NCBI GenBank assembly: GCA_002083365.1 | Contig: LVWS01000046.1 | Location: forward strand, 1 to 19,131 | Source: Nitrospira sp. SG-bin1 | Lineage (GTDB): Bacteria > Nitrospirota > Nitrospiria > Nitrospirales > Nitrospiraceae | Reading direction: 5' to 3' | DNA: 19,131 nucleotides | Shown here: in pieces, positions 1 to 6,346 of the stretch | How positions within the stretch are numbered: position 1 is the first letter of the stretch | Layout: each line of letters starts with the position of its first letter | Program-made: the position numbers and the translations under genes | Notes under the pieces: generated by a model | The model's input: the letters and a program-made list of their open reading frames with translations, nothing else | Database searches by the model: none | Told to the model about the DNA's origin: nothing

Positions 1-52
1 GCTTCGAGTCATACCACTCCGAAATGTCATACCCCTTCTCACTGGCCGCCAT
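1..52 (-). CDS. amoC: Ammonia monooxygenase subunit C, 5' end only (left copy)
   Basis: The minus strand reads MAASEKGYDISEWYDSK from an ATG at 52-50 and then leaves the window. This is residue-for-residue the start of the amoC copy at the right edge; the two differ only at the third bases of Ile10 (ATT here, ATC there) and Ser16 (TCG here, TCA there). A Shine-Dalgarno (GGGAGG) lies about 8 bases upstream of the ATG. AmoC is a membrane subunit of the copper enzyme that oxidises ammonia to hydroxylamine. Upstream DNA is unlike that of the right copy, so the visible similarity begins at the start codon. Only 52 bases are visible, so whether the gene is intact, solitary or followed by amoA/amoB cannot be told. 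Confidence 0.87.
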   Translation of the reverse strand, partial: MAASEKGYDISEWYDSK

Positions 53-320
53 GGTAGTACCCTCCCTTCTGACTTTCTAACAAAACGTCTTTCTCTCTAT
101 TCTCCGACCTTCTAATCTTCTCCTACTCTCTCCGACTCATCGACCTCTCAAATACTACCTCAAATCAACTGCCTAATGCTAACTGATAATAGTATCCCGG
201 CTTGCATATTTAGTATTGTGATATCAATCAGTTACAGATCTTCTATCATTTTTCATCTTGTCGAGTCTAGAGTTTTTTATACCACGCTGCGTACAATGAT
301 TCCTCACGATCGTAACCACC
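53..320 (-). promoter_or_regulatory. Purine-rich leader and upstream region of left amoC
   Basis: This 268-base gap separates the left amoC from the DUF1566 gene and should hold promoters for both. On the amoC-coding strand the roughly 105 bases nearest the gene (about 61-165) are very purine-rich with few C residues, repeatedly GAGA/GGAG, ending in the amoC Shine-Dalgarno. Farther upstream (about 180-300) the DNA is AT-rich. A TACAAT box at 292-297 could be a -10 for the plus-strand gene but has no good -35 partner. I see no convincing sigma70 promoter in either direction. A leader role for the purine-rich stretch is inference. Confidence 0.4.
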
Positions 321-884
321 ATGGTGCCAACGAGCTGGTCCGGACGATTCATACTTCTTATTGCCGTAGGAGGGCTTCTCCTACTGGCGTACACATTCAT
401 GAATCCTCACACACAGCAGAAAGAAGAACTGATCGCCAGCATTATCAAAAATTGGCAACAGGCCCATCCAGCGGCACAGCGGTTCGTGATCTTACCGCAT
501 TTCAACAATGAGGCCGTTCTCGATAAGGAGACAGGCCTCGTATGGGAACTCTCTCCCCAACCGACATTCGTGACATGGAACCAAGCCCGTGTCACCTGCG
601 TAACCCGGGCGACCGGTGGCCAAAAAGGCTGGCGTTTGCCGGCCCCTGCCGAAATGCGCAGTCTCGTGGGACCGGCCGTTGACTCTCCTATCCCCAATAT
701 CCCGCCTGGCCATCCATTCTTGAACATTCAGCCCACGTCCTATTGGACGGTCGTCCCGGAAGCCAATCAACCGTCGTACGCGCGATATGTGGACGCGTTC
801 CTCGGTAACGTACTCAGCTTCATGAAGATCTACACCTATCCCGTGTGGTGCGTTCGTGGGCCGATCACCTCAGATGATCGTTAA
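321..884 (+). CDS. DUF1566 (Lcl-type C-terminal domain) membrane-anchored protein
   Basis: 187 residues. Residues about 10-26 form one hydrophobic helix after a short N-terminus with one Arg, suggesting an uncleaved anchor or signal peptide with the rest outside the inner membrane. From about residue 60 the protein has DUF1566 hallmarks: LDKETGLVWEL, then the family-typical GWRLPAPAEMRSL, SYWTV and a terminal WCVRG. This domain is related to C-type-lectin-like folds and is common in secreted proteins; no enzymatic role is established. ATG 321 is used because an in-frame TGA lies at 297-299 and starting later would remove the hydrophobic segment; no clear Shine-Dalgarno precedes it. It diverges from the left amoC and converges on the DUF393 gene. 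A link with ammonia oxidation is only positional. Confidence 0.75.
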   Translation: MVPTSWSGRFILLIAVGGLLLLAYTFMNPHTQQKEELIASIIKNWQQAHPAAQRFVILPHFNNEAVLDKETGLVWELSPQPTFVTWNQARVTCVTRATGGQKGWRLPAPAEMRSLVGPAVDSPIPNIPPGHPFLNIQPTSYWTVVPEANQPSYARYVDAFLGNVLSFMKIYTYPVWCVRGPITSDDR

Positions 885-992
885 GAAGTGAGTTGTCTGG
901 TGCCTTTGATTCGAGTAGCATTTTACCGATGAACACCAGACTCATGAGTATGAGACACCAGCATTCTACCCGCATATTTTATAGAGCTACGC
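885..992. other. Gap between convergent genes
   Basis: This 108-base gap separates the 3' ends of the plus-strand DUF1566 gene and the minus-strand DUF393 gene. It holds an 8-base inverted repeat, GTCTGGTG (895-902) with CACCAGAC (934-941), separated by 31 bases, and a 10-base palindrome ACTCATGAGT at 940-949. Neither is followed by a clear T-run, so I do not call a terminator. No gene is visible. Confidence 0.4.
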
Positions 993-1394
993 TCACCGGC
1001 TTGGATGCAGACTGTTACATGTATGTCCTGAGCAGTCTTTCGCACGACCAGTCAACCACAATCGATTTCGAGCGAACCATGCGTAGCCTTTGTAGAGGAG
1101 GGGTTCAATAACCGATAGACGACTCAGTTTTGCCAGTGATCCCAAACCGACTGCCTCCCACATGGCCTGAAACACCATGACACCGGTGATCACACGTCCA
1201 TCAGCCCATTGGGCATGAATGACTTGCCCCAGCTCCGCTGGCGAAAAACCCGTCACTCTTTCATCGTACTCTGGAAGTGAAAAATCGCAGAATGCGAGTC
1301 GTCGTTTCCTATCCAGTCGGTTCATGAGCGCAATCTCTCGAGCGCAAATGGGGCAGGCTCCGTCGAAGAATACCGTGAGTGGGTAACTCGTCAT
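993..1394 (-). CDS. DUF393 (DCC family) thiol-disulfide oxidoreductase
   Basis: 133 residues. Near the N-terminus TVFFDGACPICARE carries the DGxCxxC signature of the DCC/DUF393 (YuxK-like) family, with D11, C14 and C17; this is a thioredoxin-like fold with a predicted redox-active CPIC pair. The remainder (HAQWADGRVITGVMVFQAMW) matches the usual family body, where a D/G-rich loop precedes an amphipathic helix. The substrate is unknown. The start is 18 bases after the stop of the carH-like gene, and an AGGAGG lies about 9 bases upstream of ATG 1394, so the two are very probably one minus-strand operon and share light control. I recall DUF393 genes occurring near photolyase/LitR clusters in other bacteria; that is memory rather than a search result. 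Confidence 0.85.
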   Translation of the reverse strand: MTSYPLTVFFDGACPICAREIALMNRLDRKRRLAFCDFSLPEYDERVTGFSPAELGQVIHAQWADGRVITGVMVFQAMWEAVGLGSLAKLSRLSVIEPLLYKGYAWFARNRLWLTGRAKDCSGHTCNSLHPSR

Positions 1395-1412
1395 TTCGAC
1401 AGTCCTCCTTCC

Positions 1413-2330
1413 TCAACGGTGGAGAGCCGGCGTTTGCATCAGTCGATCCAACTTACTATCCAGATCGTTGAAACCATCAAGGACGTGAATCTGGGAATTC
1501 TGGAACTGGTCTCGCACGGCAACAGCGCCATGGCCACCCACCGCCAAATCGGTGAATGGACTCACATCATCGACAAGATGTTGGATCAACTCTGTCACAT
1601 TGTCCTCTGAACGTAGGACGGGAAGGGACAAGATCGTAAGGTCGGGCTTGATGTCCGTACAGAGTTTGGCCAATGCCGCTATTGGTACGTTGGCTCCCAG
1701 ATAGTAGACCCGACAGCCACGAACACGACAGTGATAGGCCACCGCCAATGCGGCGATATCGTGTTCTTCACCTGGTGGGCAGGCAACCACGACTGTGACT
1801 CCGAATTCGGCTACAGGCAACTGATTCATAGCTGAGAAGATCTTCTGTTGGATCTGGCTCGTAACATAGTGCTCTACAGCAATGCTCACATGCCCCTCGT
1901 GCCAGAGGCGTCCAACCTGTTCCTGGAGGGGGAGCAAGATACCGTGGAGTGCTTCATCGAAAGGTACAACCGCCACCGCTCCATTTAACCGCTTTTCGAA
2001 TGTCACGCGATCCAGGGGATTCAAGGTTGAAACGAGTTCCTGCAGCAGCCTGAAGAACATGTTCTCGACGACCGTTACTCGGGGCGCATTGGCACGCGCA
2101 CGCGTCAACAGCTCTTCACGCCCCAATTTAGATAACTCTCCAATAGACCCTCCGCCATCAAGCTGCTCCTTGAGATACCTCAGCAGCGTCACATCTTCAT
2201 CTGTGTAGTTACGATATCGATTGGCTCCCCTGGTTGGCTTCAAGAGGCTAAATCGACGCTCCCAAACCCGTATCACGTCCTTCGAAAGACCGGTGAGTTT
2301 AGCAACTCTATGAATTCTATGAGTATTCAT
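1413..2330 (-). CDS. carH: CarH/LitR-type AdoCbl-dependent light-sensing MerR repressor
   Basis: 305 residues. Residues 5-50 are a MerR winged helix-turn-helix (HRVAKLTGLSKDVIRVWERR). Residues about 85-160 form the helical cobalamin-capping domain with the diagnostic W-x9-EH motif (W143, E153, H154), which packs against the adenosyl group in CarH. Residues about 175-300 are a Rossmann-like B12-binding domain; H190 in PPGEEHDIAAL is the expected lower axial cobalt ligand. In characterised CarH proteins, dark AdoCbl-bound tetramers bind the operator and light cleaves the Co-C bond and releases DNA. All three signature elements are present, so B12 photosensing rather than a B12-independent paralog is likely. 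ATG 2330 is fixed because the HTH begins at once. The promoter sits so close that the mRNA would be nearly leaderless. It is co-directional with the DUF393 gene and divergent from the large plus-strand block. Confidence 0.93.
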   Translation of the reverse strand: MNTHRIHRVAKLTGLSKDVIRVWERRFSLLKPTRGANRYRNYTDEDVTLLRYLKEQLDGGGSIGELSKLGREELLTRARANAPRVTVVENMFFRLLQELVSTLNPLDRVTFEKRLNGAVAVVPFDEALHGILLPLQEQVGRLWHEGHVSIAVEHYVTSQIQQKIFSAMNQLPVAEFGVTVVVACPPGEEHDIAALAVAYHCRVRGCRVYYLGANVPIAALAKLCTDIKPDLTILSLPVLRSEDNVTELIQHLVDDVSPFTDLAVGGHGAVAVRDQFQNSQIHVLDGFNDLDSKLDRLMQTPALHR

Positions 2331-2343
2331 ACGCTTCTATTGC

Positions 2344-2372
2344 AATATACATTGATGTCTAATCTTTGTCAA
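2344..2372 (-). promoter_or_regulatory. Sigma70-type promoter of carH
   Basis: On the minus strand a perfect -35 TTGACA (2372-2367) is followed after 17 bases by TATATT (2349-2344), a near-consensus promoter. Transcription would start around 2337, about 7 bases before ATG 2330, so little or no 5' leader remains. The -35 and spacer overlap the GACA direct repeats, which would let bound CarH exclude RNA polymerase (autorepression). Confidence 0.75.
2349..2370 (-). repeat. Putative CarH operator: two 11-bp direct repeats over the carH promoter
   Basis: Read on the minus strand, two consecutive 11-base units begin with GACA: GACAAAGATTA (2370-2360) and GACATCAATGT (2359-2349). They cover the last bases of the -35 and the spacer. 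Another GACA begins 13 bases upstream (2383). ATTAGACATC-n-ATGT recurs near-identically on the other strand at the divergent promoter. Tandem 11-bp repeats read by head-to-tail MerR domains are the known CarH operator layout; use by this protein is inferred. Confidence 0.6.
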
Positions 2373-2390
2373 ATATTTTTGTCATAACTA

Positions 2391-2419
2391 TTGACACAGT
2401 GGACATATTGCATTATACA
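2391..2419 (+). promoter_or_regulatory. Divergent plus-strand promoter of the light-response block
   Basis: A perfect -35 TTGACA (2391-2396) is followed after 17 bases by TATACA (2414-2419; TTATAC one base earlier also fits). The start site would be near 2426, leaving a leader of about 46 bases before ATG 2472. Its -35 is 18 bases from the carH -35, so the two promoters are back to back and could be controlled jointly. Confidence 0.6.
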
Positions 2420-2422
2420 TTA

Positions 2423-2455
2423 GACATCCATGTGACATACATTGAACATAACATC
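2423..2455 (+). repeat. Putative CarH operator: three 11-bp direct repeats at the plus-strand start site
   Basis: Three consecutive 11-base units begin with GACAT or AACAT: GACATCCATGT (2423), GACATACATTG (2434) and AACATAACATC (2445). They overlap the predicted transcription start downstream of the -10. ATACATTGA at 2437-2445 also occurs at 2347-2355, and ATACATTAGACAT spans the -10 edge. The constant 11-base phase and the similarity to the repeats over the carH promoter make this the best candidate for the repressor's second binding site. Confidence 0.6.
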
Positions 2456-2471
2456 ATCATGGAGGGGACCC

Positions 2472-2717
2472 ATGGCAATGACGCTGAGCGGACTCACCAA
2501 CACATGCAGCCGGTGCGGCGGCCTTATGGTGGCGGAGTTTAGTCCGGAGTTCTCCAACGACCCCGTAAAACATGCGTTTACTTCGAGACGATGTGTGCAG
2601 TGCGGTGAAATCATCGATTCCGTCATTTTGCAGAATCGTCGGCTTCGTCACGAATCAATGAGGCTTCAGTCTCGCACGGAATCAGATCAGGCGAGAAAGC
2701 TTGGAGCACCACTGTAA
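2472..2717 (+). CDS. Small two-CxxC (zinc-ribbon-like) protein
   Basis: 81 residues from ATG 2472. An in-frame ATG at 2442 would add 10 residues, but GGAGG at 2461-2465 sits 6 bases before 2472, and 2442 lies inside the operator repeats, so 2472 is preferred. The protein has CSRCGG near residue 14 and CVQCGE near residue 45, a pair of CxxC knuckles typical of zinc ribbons, followed by a charged helical tail rich in Arg and Glu. No enzyme family is recognised. It is the first gene behind the divergent promoter facing carH and so is predicted to respond first to light. It could be a regulatory partner or a metal-binding protein; its function is unknown. Confidence 0.75.
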   Translation: MAMTLSGLTNTCSRCGGLMVAEFSPEFSNDPVKHAFTSRRCVQCGEIIDSVILQNRRLRHESMRLQSRTESDQARKLGAPL

Positions 2718-2754
2718 AAGTCTTGTTCATTTATTTTGGGACAGGGAGGTTCTT

Positions 2755-3720
2755 ATGCGGAGTCACACAATCCTTCACCTTGTCATAGGGATGGTGATCA
2801 TGGCAGGAGCCATCTCACTCGTAGCAGCAGCAGACCTGCCAAGCGCCAACAAGGACATGGTCCTGATTCCTAAAGGTGAGTTCACGATGGGAAGTAACGA
2901 GCATTCGGACGAACCTAAACACCAGGTTGTGCTCGATCACTATTGGATCGACAAGTTCGAAACATCCAATGCCCGCTATAAGGAGTTCATGAAGGCCGCC
3001 AATCATCCCGCACCGGCCTATTGGGATGACCCCAGGCTCAGCAAGCCGAATCAACCGGTCGTCGGCGTCAGTTGGACCGACGCAAACGCGTTCTGTAAGT
3101 GGGAAGGAAAACGCCTTCCAACCGAAGCGGAGTGGGAGCGTGCTGCCAAAGGTCCTGAAGGGGATAGACATTATCCCTGGGGCCACAGACTTGATCGTGA
3201 AAAAGCCAACTATGGTCAGAACGTGGGCCGAACGATGCCGGTCGATTCTTACCCCGAAGGCATGAGTGGTTACGGCGTCTATAACATGGCTGGCAATGTC
3301 TTCGAATGGGTGGACGATTGGTATGACCCCTCGTACTACAAGCAGAGCGTTGCACTGAATCCCAGGGGCGCCGACCAGGGCTATAACTTCGCGAAACAGG
3401 GACCGGTCAAGGTTCTCAGAGGAGGTTCATGGCTCGCTCCGGAAACCTCACTCCATACAAGCCATCGATTCTGGAATCAACCGGACAATAATTCATATGG
3501 AGTCGGTCTAGGATTTCGCTGCGCCAAGTCGGCACAGACAGTTCCTGACGAGGCGATGCAAGAAGGTCGTGATGCCTTTATTCAGGCGCTCGTGGCGATG
3601 GGTGCTGAAAAACATGCCGACGCAATGCTCTCGATAGAGAAAGCACTAGCTGTCGACCCCAGCAACCACGAATATCTGGCCACGCGCGAACTCATCACGA
3701 AAAGCATGAAGAAGAAGTAA
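2755..3720 (+). CDS. FGE/SUMF1-like secreted protein with C-terminal helical extension
   Basis: 321 residues from ATG 2755, chosen for AGGGAGG six bases upstream. Residues 1-25 are a signal peptide, probably cleaved after LVAAA. Residues about 33-265 are a formylglycine-generating-enzyme-sulfatase domain: MVLIPKGEFTMGS, PVVGVSWTDANAFCKW, KRLPTEAEWERAAKG, YPWG, GNVFEWVDDWY, VLRGGSW and GFRCA. The loop after GGSW, which in catalytic FGE holds the two redox cysteines, reads LAPETSLHTSHRF here, so sulfatase-activating activity is unlikely. About 50 terminal residues form a TPR-like helical tail (QALVAMGAEKHADAMLSIEKAL). It is probably a periplasmic binding or scaffold protein. It precedes a His-rich small protein and a second FGE-like gene. 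Confidence 0.82.
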   Translation: MRSHTILHLVIGMVIMAGAISLVAAADLPSANKDMVLIPKGEFTMGSNEHSDEPKHQVVLDHYWIDKFETSNARYKEFMKAANHPAPAYWDDPRLSKPNQPVVGVSWTDANAFCKWEGKRLPTEAEWERAAKGPEGDRHYPWGHRLDREKANYGQNVGRTMPVDSYPEGMSGYGVYNMAGNVFEWVDDWYDPSYYKQSVALNPRGADQGYNFAKQGPVKVLRGGSWLAPETSLHTSHRFWNQPDNNSYGVGLGFRCAKSAQTVPDEAMQEGRDAFIQALVAMGAEKHADAMLSIEKALAVDPSNHEYLATRELITKSMKKK

Positions 3721-3793
3721 AGATGCGCCAAGCGTTCAGCCGGCCTTCAAAGGCTCTCACTATTTGCGGGATCACCGTGATGGAGACGCAGCT

Positions 3794-4162
3794 ATGAGAT
3801 GCAGGCGATTTCTGGTTGTCGGGACTATTCTCATCGCGCTCTTCGGTTCCTCGGCTTCGGTAGCCGGGCCTATAGACTCGATCGTTCACCCACACCAGGA
3901 AAGCGCGAGAGCCGTGCACGAAGCCGAACATGACGTAGACCATGCTTGGGAACTGTACCACCGTGCGGCACTCGAGGGCACCGTAGCCTCGCCGAAATTA
4001 CAGGCAGAGATCGAGGAACATTTGCACGAGGCGCGTACGCTCATTACCCAAGCCCAAGAGGCTGCCGAACATGGCGACAAGCGCCGAGTGGAGCATCTCA
4101 TCAAGCAAGTTCAATTGCATACGACCCAAGCCATTGAGGGTAGCAAGGAGCCGAAGAAATGA
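3794..4162 (+). CDS. His-rich helical periplasmic protein, SmbP-like (tentative)
   Basis: 122 residues from ATG 3794, which has GGAG 8 bases upstream; an upstream in-frame ATG at 3764 would spoil the signal peptide. Residues 1-24 are a signal peptide ending near SASVAG. The mature part is helical, charged and contains about 11 histidines (VHPHQ, VHEAEHDVDHAW, EEHLHEAR, AAEHGDKRRVEHLIKQVQLHT). Its spacing of His in amphipathic helices resembles SmbP, the small periplasmic metal-binding protein of Nitrosomonas europaea, which binds copper and other metals. That similarity is by eye. It ends in an ATGA overlap with the second FGE-like gene, so both are translationally coupled. A metal-buffering role would suit an ammonia oxidiser whose AMO needs copper. 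Confidence 0.6.
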   Translation: MRCRRFLVVGTILIALFGSSASVAGPIDSIVHPHQESARAVHEAEHDVDHAWELYHRAALEGTVASPKLQAEIEEHLHEARTLITQAQEAAEHGDKRRVEHLIKQVQLHTTQAIEGSKEPKK

Positions 4163-5007
4163 CACCCCGCCTCCGTCACTACCCAACTCTACTATCTAGA
4201 ACGACCATGGCGTTAGTCGCAGCCATAGCCTTCATACAGTGGTTCGCCATGGACGTACTGTCCGCGTCGAAAGAGGTTGACCTCGTTCCGATGGTCACGA
4301 TCCCGGCCGGTGAATTCTTGATGGGCTCTCCAGAGGGAACCGGACGAGCCGATGAGTGGCCGCAGCGAGCCGTGTACCTCGATGCGTTCCTCATCGATCA
4401 AGTCGAAGTGACGAATGAACGCTATATGGCCTTTGTGAAATCCACCGGCCATCGCCCGCCTCCGAATCCGTACGGCACAGGTTCCCTTACGTCCACTAAT
4501 GGGATTGAGCAGTTACCCATTGTGCAGACAACGTGGTATGACGCCAAGGCCTATTGCGCGTGGGCGAAAAAACGACTTCCGACGGAAGCGGAGTGGGAAA
4601 AGGCTGCTCGTGGAACAGACGGCCGTCTCTATCCCTGGGGTAATGAGCCCTCGACCGAAAAGCGCGCTAACTTTGATCGGGAATGGGATGAAGAGCACAC
4701 GCTGCACGTAGCCGGTTCATTGCCGGACGGCGACTCCCCGTACGGCGTGCACGATATGGCCGGCAATGTCAGGGAGTGGGTCTCGGATTGGTACGAGCCG
4801 GAATACTACAAGGACGCGCCCTACCGAAATCCTCCCGGTCCTGACAAGAATGGAGTGGTTCGTTCGATTCGCGGCGGGTCCTGGCGTAGTCCGGCATCCG
4901 ACATCACCACAACAGCGCGTGGCCGTGGGGGATTCGCTCTCCAGACCCATGGCACAGGATTTCGTTGCGCACGTAGTCTCGAACAGGCACCTCAGCCGGC
5001 GCACTAG
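4159..5007 (+). CDS. Second FGE/SUMF1-like secreted protein
   Basis: 282 residues. The N-terminus (MTPRLRHYPTLLSRTT, then a hydrophobic run to about residue 35) is a signal peptide or anchor. The domain shows MVTIPAGEFLMGSPEG, IDQVEVTNERYMAFV, KKRLPTEAEWEKAARG, LYPWGNE, MAGNVREWVSDWY, SIRGGSW and GFRCARS. As in the first paralog, the loop after GGSW lacks the two active-site cysteines of true formylglycine-generating enzymes; only the structural GFRC Cys is kept. It starts inside the stop of the His-rich gene (ATGA). The two FGE-like proteins share the fold but are diverged, and only the first has a helical C-terminal tail. The function is unknown; the operon suggests a periplasmic job shared with the His-rich protein. 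Confidence 0.82.
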   Translation: MTPRLRHYPTLLSRTTMALVAAIAFIQWFAMDVLSASKEVDLVPMVTIPAGEFLMGSPEGTGRADEWPQRAVYLDAFLIDQVEVTNERYMAFVKSTGHRPPPNPYGTGSLTSTNGIEQLPIVQTTWYDAKAYCAWAKKRLPTEAEWEKAARGTDGRLYPWGNEPSTEKRANFDREWDEEHTLHVAGSLPDGDSPYGVHDMAGNVREWVSDWYEPEYYKDAPYRNPPGPDKNGVVRSIRGGSWRSPASDITTTARGRGGFALQTHGTGFRCARSLEQAPQPAH

Positions 5008-5072
5008 ATCGCGGAGATGTCTCGATGGAACATATCGGCAACAAAACAATTCGGGAGGCCGGTTCCTGCATC

Positions 5073-5151
5073 CAGGTGACGTCGGAACTCCGCACGGCGT
5101 CACCTGCCGAGGAGACAGGATCCTCATTTTATGGGGTCCTGTCACCTCGGC
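5073..5151 (+). other. Two overlapping RNA hairpins, mutually exclusive pairing possible
   Basis: In the 202-base gap after the second FGE-like gene, CAGGTGACG (5073-5081) is perfectly complementary to CGTCACCTG (5098-5106). The latter's last base starts a second, stronger hairpin: GCCGAGG (5106-5112), an A.A mismatch, GACAGGATCC (5114-5123), a 10-base loop, then GGGTCCTGTC (5134-5143) and CCTCGGC (5145-5151), giving 17 pairs with one G.U. GTCACCT occurs at both 5099-5105 and 5141-5147, so AGGTGAC at 5074-5080 could pair with either. No T-run follows, so it is not a classical terminator. It could be an attenuator, a processing or stability element between the parts of one long transcript, or a chance palindrome. 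Confidence 0.6.
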
Positions 5152-5209
5152 GAACCGTCATCCCCCCTGGAAAAGATTTACTCTCTGGACCGCTGAAAGG
5201 GGAACTAAC

Positions 5210-5383
5210 ATGGATATGAGCTTCATTTTTTTGGTCATGATGGGATTTCTGACAGGTGTGCCGTTGGCCGGACTCTTTCAGACGGTTACCGTTGCCGTTA
5301 CGCGCCGGGTTGGACAAGACAGGTCGGCTCAGGAACTAAACCCCCGCCGTCGGAATGGACAACGAACGAATGCGCCGTATTGA
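5210..5383 (+). CDS. Small single-helix membrane protein
   Basis: 57 residues from ATG 5210, preceded by GAAAGGGGA at good spacing. The open frame extends far upstream, but only as a shadow of the FGE-like gene. Residues 4-30 are strongly hydrophobic (FIFLVMMGFLTGVPLAGLF) and the rest is an Arg/Asn-rich tail, giving one transmembrane helix and a basic cytoplasmic end. It lies 24 bases before the epimerase gene and so is probably in its operon. No family is recognised. Confidence 0.55.
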   Translation: MDMSFIFLVMMGFLTGVPLAGLFQTVTVAVTRRVGQDRSAQELNPRRRNGQRTNAPY

Positions 5384-5407
5384 TCGGCGTGGCCAGGAGA
5401 TAGACCT

Positions 5408-6346
5408 ATGAAAATAGTCGTGACTGGAGGAACAGGATTCATCGGCCGGGCGCTGTGCCTCGCCCTCATCCAGGGAGGCCATAGGGTCAGCATCCTCACG
5501 AGAAATGCTGTCACAGCATCACGCTTGTTGGAGCCGAATATGACTGCAGTTGAATGGAGCGGGCGGGATAGGGGACCCTGGGAGCAGGTACTTGAAGGAG
5601 TCGATGCCGTCATTAACCTCGCAGGGGCACCGATCGCCGATGCGCGTTGGACTGACTCGCGAAAGCAACTCATTGCTGATAGTCGTGTCCTGACTACTCG
5701 CTTCTTGGTCGAAGCCCTCTCGCGCTGTTCCTCCAAACCCGCCATATTCATCAGCGCTTCCGGCATCGGCTATTACGGCGCCAGCGACGATCGCCGTCTG
5801 GATGAAGGAGCGCCGCGAGGCCACGGTTTCTTAGCCGATCTGTGCCTCGCCTGGGAGGCCGAGGCCCTTCGCGCCGCGGAGTTCGGCACGCGCGTCGTGC
5901 TGTTACGAACCGGCATGGTGCTGGAACAAGACGGCGGGGCACTAGCCAAAATGGTATTGCCGTTCAAGTTGTACGCAGGGGGTCCGATCATGCCGGGGAA
6001 CCAGTGGGTCTCCTGGATTCACCGACGTGACCACATCGGTCTGATCCAATGGGCACTTACTACGCCGACGGTTTCCGGCCCGATCAATGCCGTCGCGCCG
6101 GAGCCCGTGAGGATGAATACATTTTGTGAAGTTCTCGGGCATGTGCTTCACAGACCATCATGGCTTCCCGTTCCAAGGTTTGCGTTGAACATGCTGCTTG
6201 GTGAATTGGGGACACTCATGACAACCGGCCAGCGAGTGATTCCCGCGAAGGCCATGGCGGAAGGCTATGCGTTTCACTATCCGACTCTCGAACCGGCCTT
6301 GCGAGCCGCGCTCAAGAAGCCGATCGCCGCTGAACAGGTGACATGA
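5408..6346 (+). CDS. TIGR01777/SDR39U1-type NAD(P)-dependent epimerase-like protein
   Basis: 312 residues. The N-terminus IVVTGGTGFIGRALC is the GxxGxxG nucleotide site of extended short-chain dehydrogenases; VINLAGAPI, the ISASGIGYYG segment (with the family's YYG in place of a classical YxxxK site) and LLRTGMVL identify the YfcH/SDR39U1 group. The C-terminal DUF1731-like part carries LGELG and the closing FHYPTLEPALRAAL. Its substrate is not firmly known. Members often lie next to photolyase genes in light-inducible clusters, as here. AGGAG occurs 8 bases before ATG 5408. The stop overlaps a tiny ATGA-started frame at 6343. Confidence 0.9.
   Translation: MKIVVTGGTGFIGRALCLALIQGGHRVSILTRNAVTASRLLEPNMTAVEWSGRDRGPWEQVLEGVDAVINLAGAPIADARWTDSRKQLIADSRVLTTRFLVEALSRCSSKPAIFISASGIGYYGASDDRRLDEGAPRGHGFLADLCLAWEAEALRAAEFGTRVVLLRTGMVLEQDGGALAKMVLPFKLYAGGPIMPGNQWVSWIHRRDHIGLIQWALTTPTVSGPINAVAPEPVRMNTFCEVLGHVLHRPSWLPVPRFALNMLLGELGTLMTTGQRVIPAKAMAEGYAFHYPTLEPALRAALKKPIAAEQVT

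Noticed and set aside
176..511. Open frame overlapping the DUF1566 gene start
   Set aside because: No motif, and it conflicts with the supported frame starting at 321.
2755..5007. Functional sulfatase-activating (formylglycine-generating) enzymes
   Set aside because: Both paralogs lack the two cysteines after GGSW, and no sulfatase gene is in the window.
5025..5219. 64-codon frame across the double hairpin
   Set aside because: The sequence is explained by inverted repeats; the encoded peptide has no recognisable pattern.
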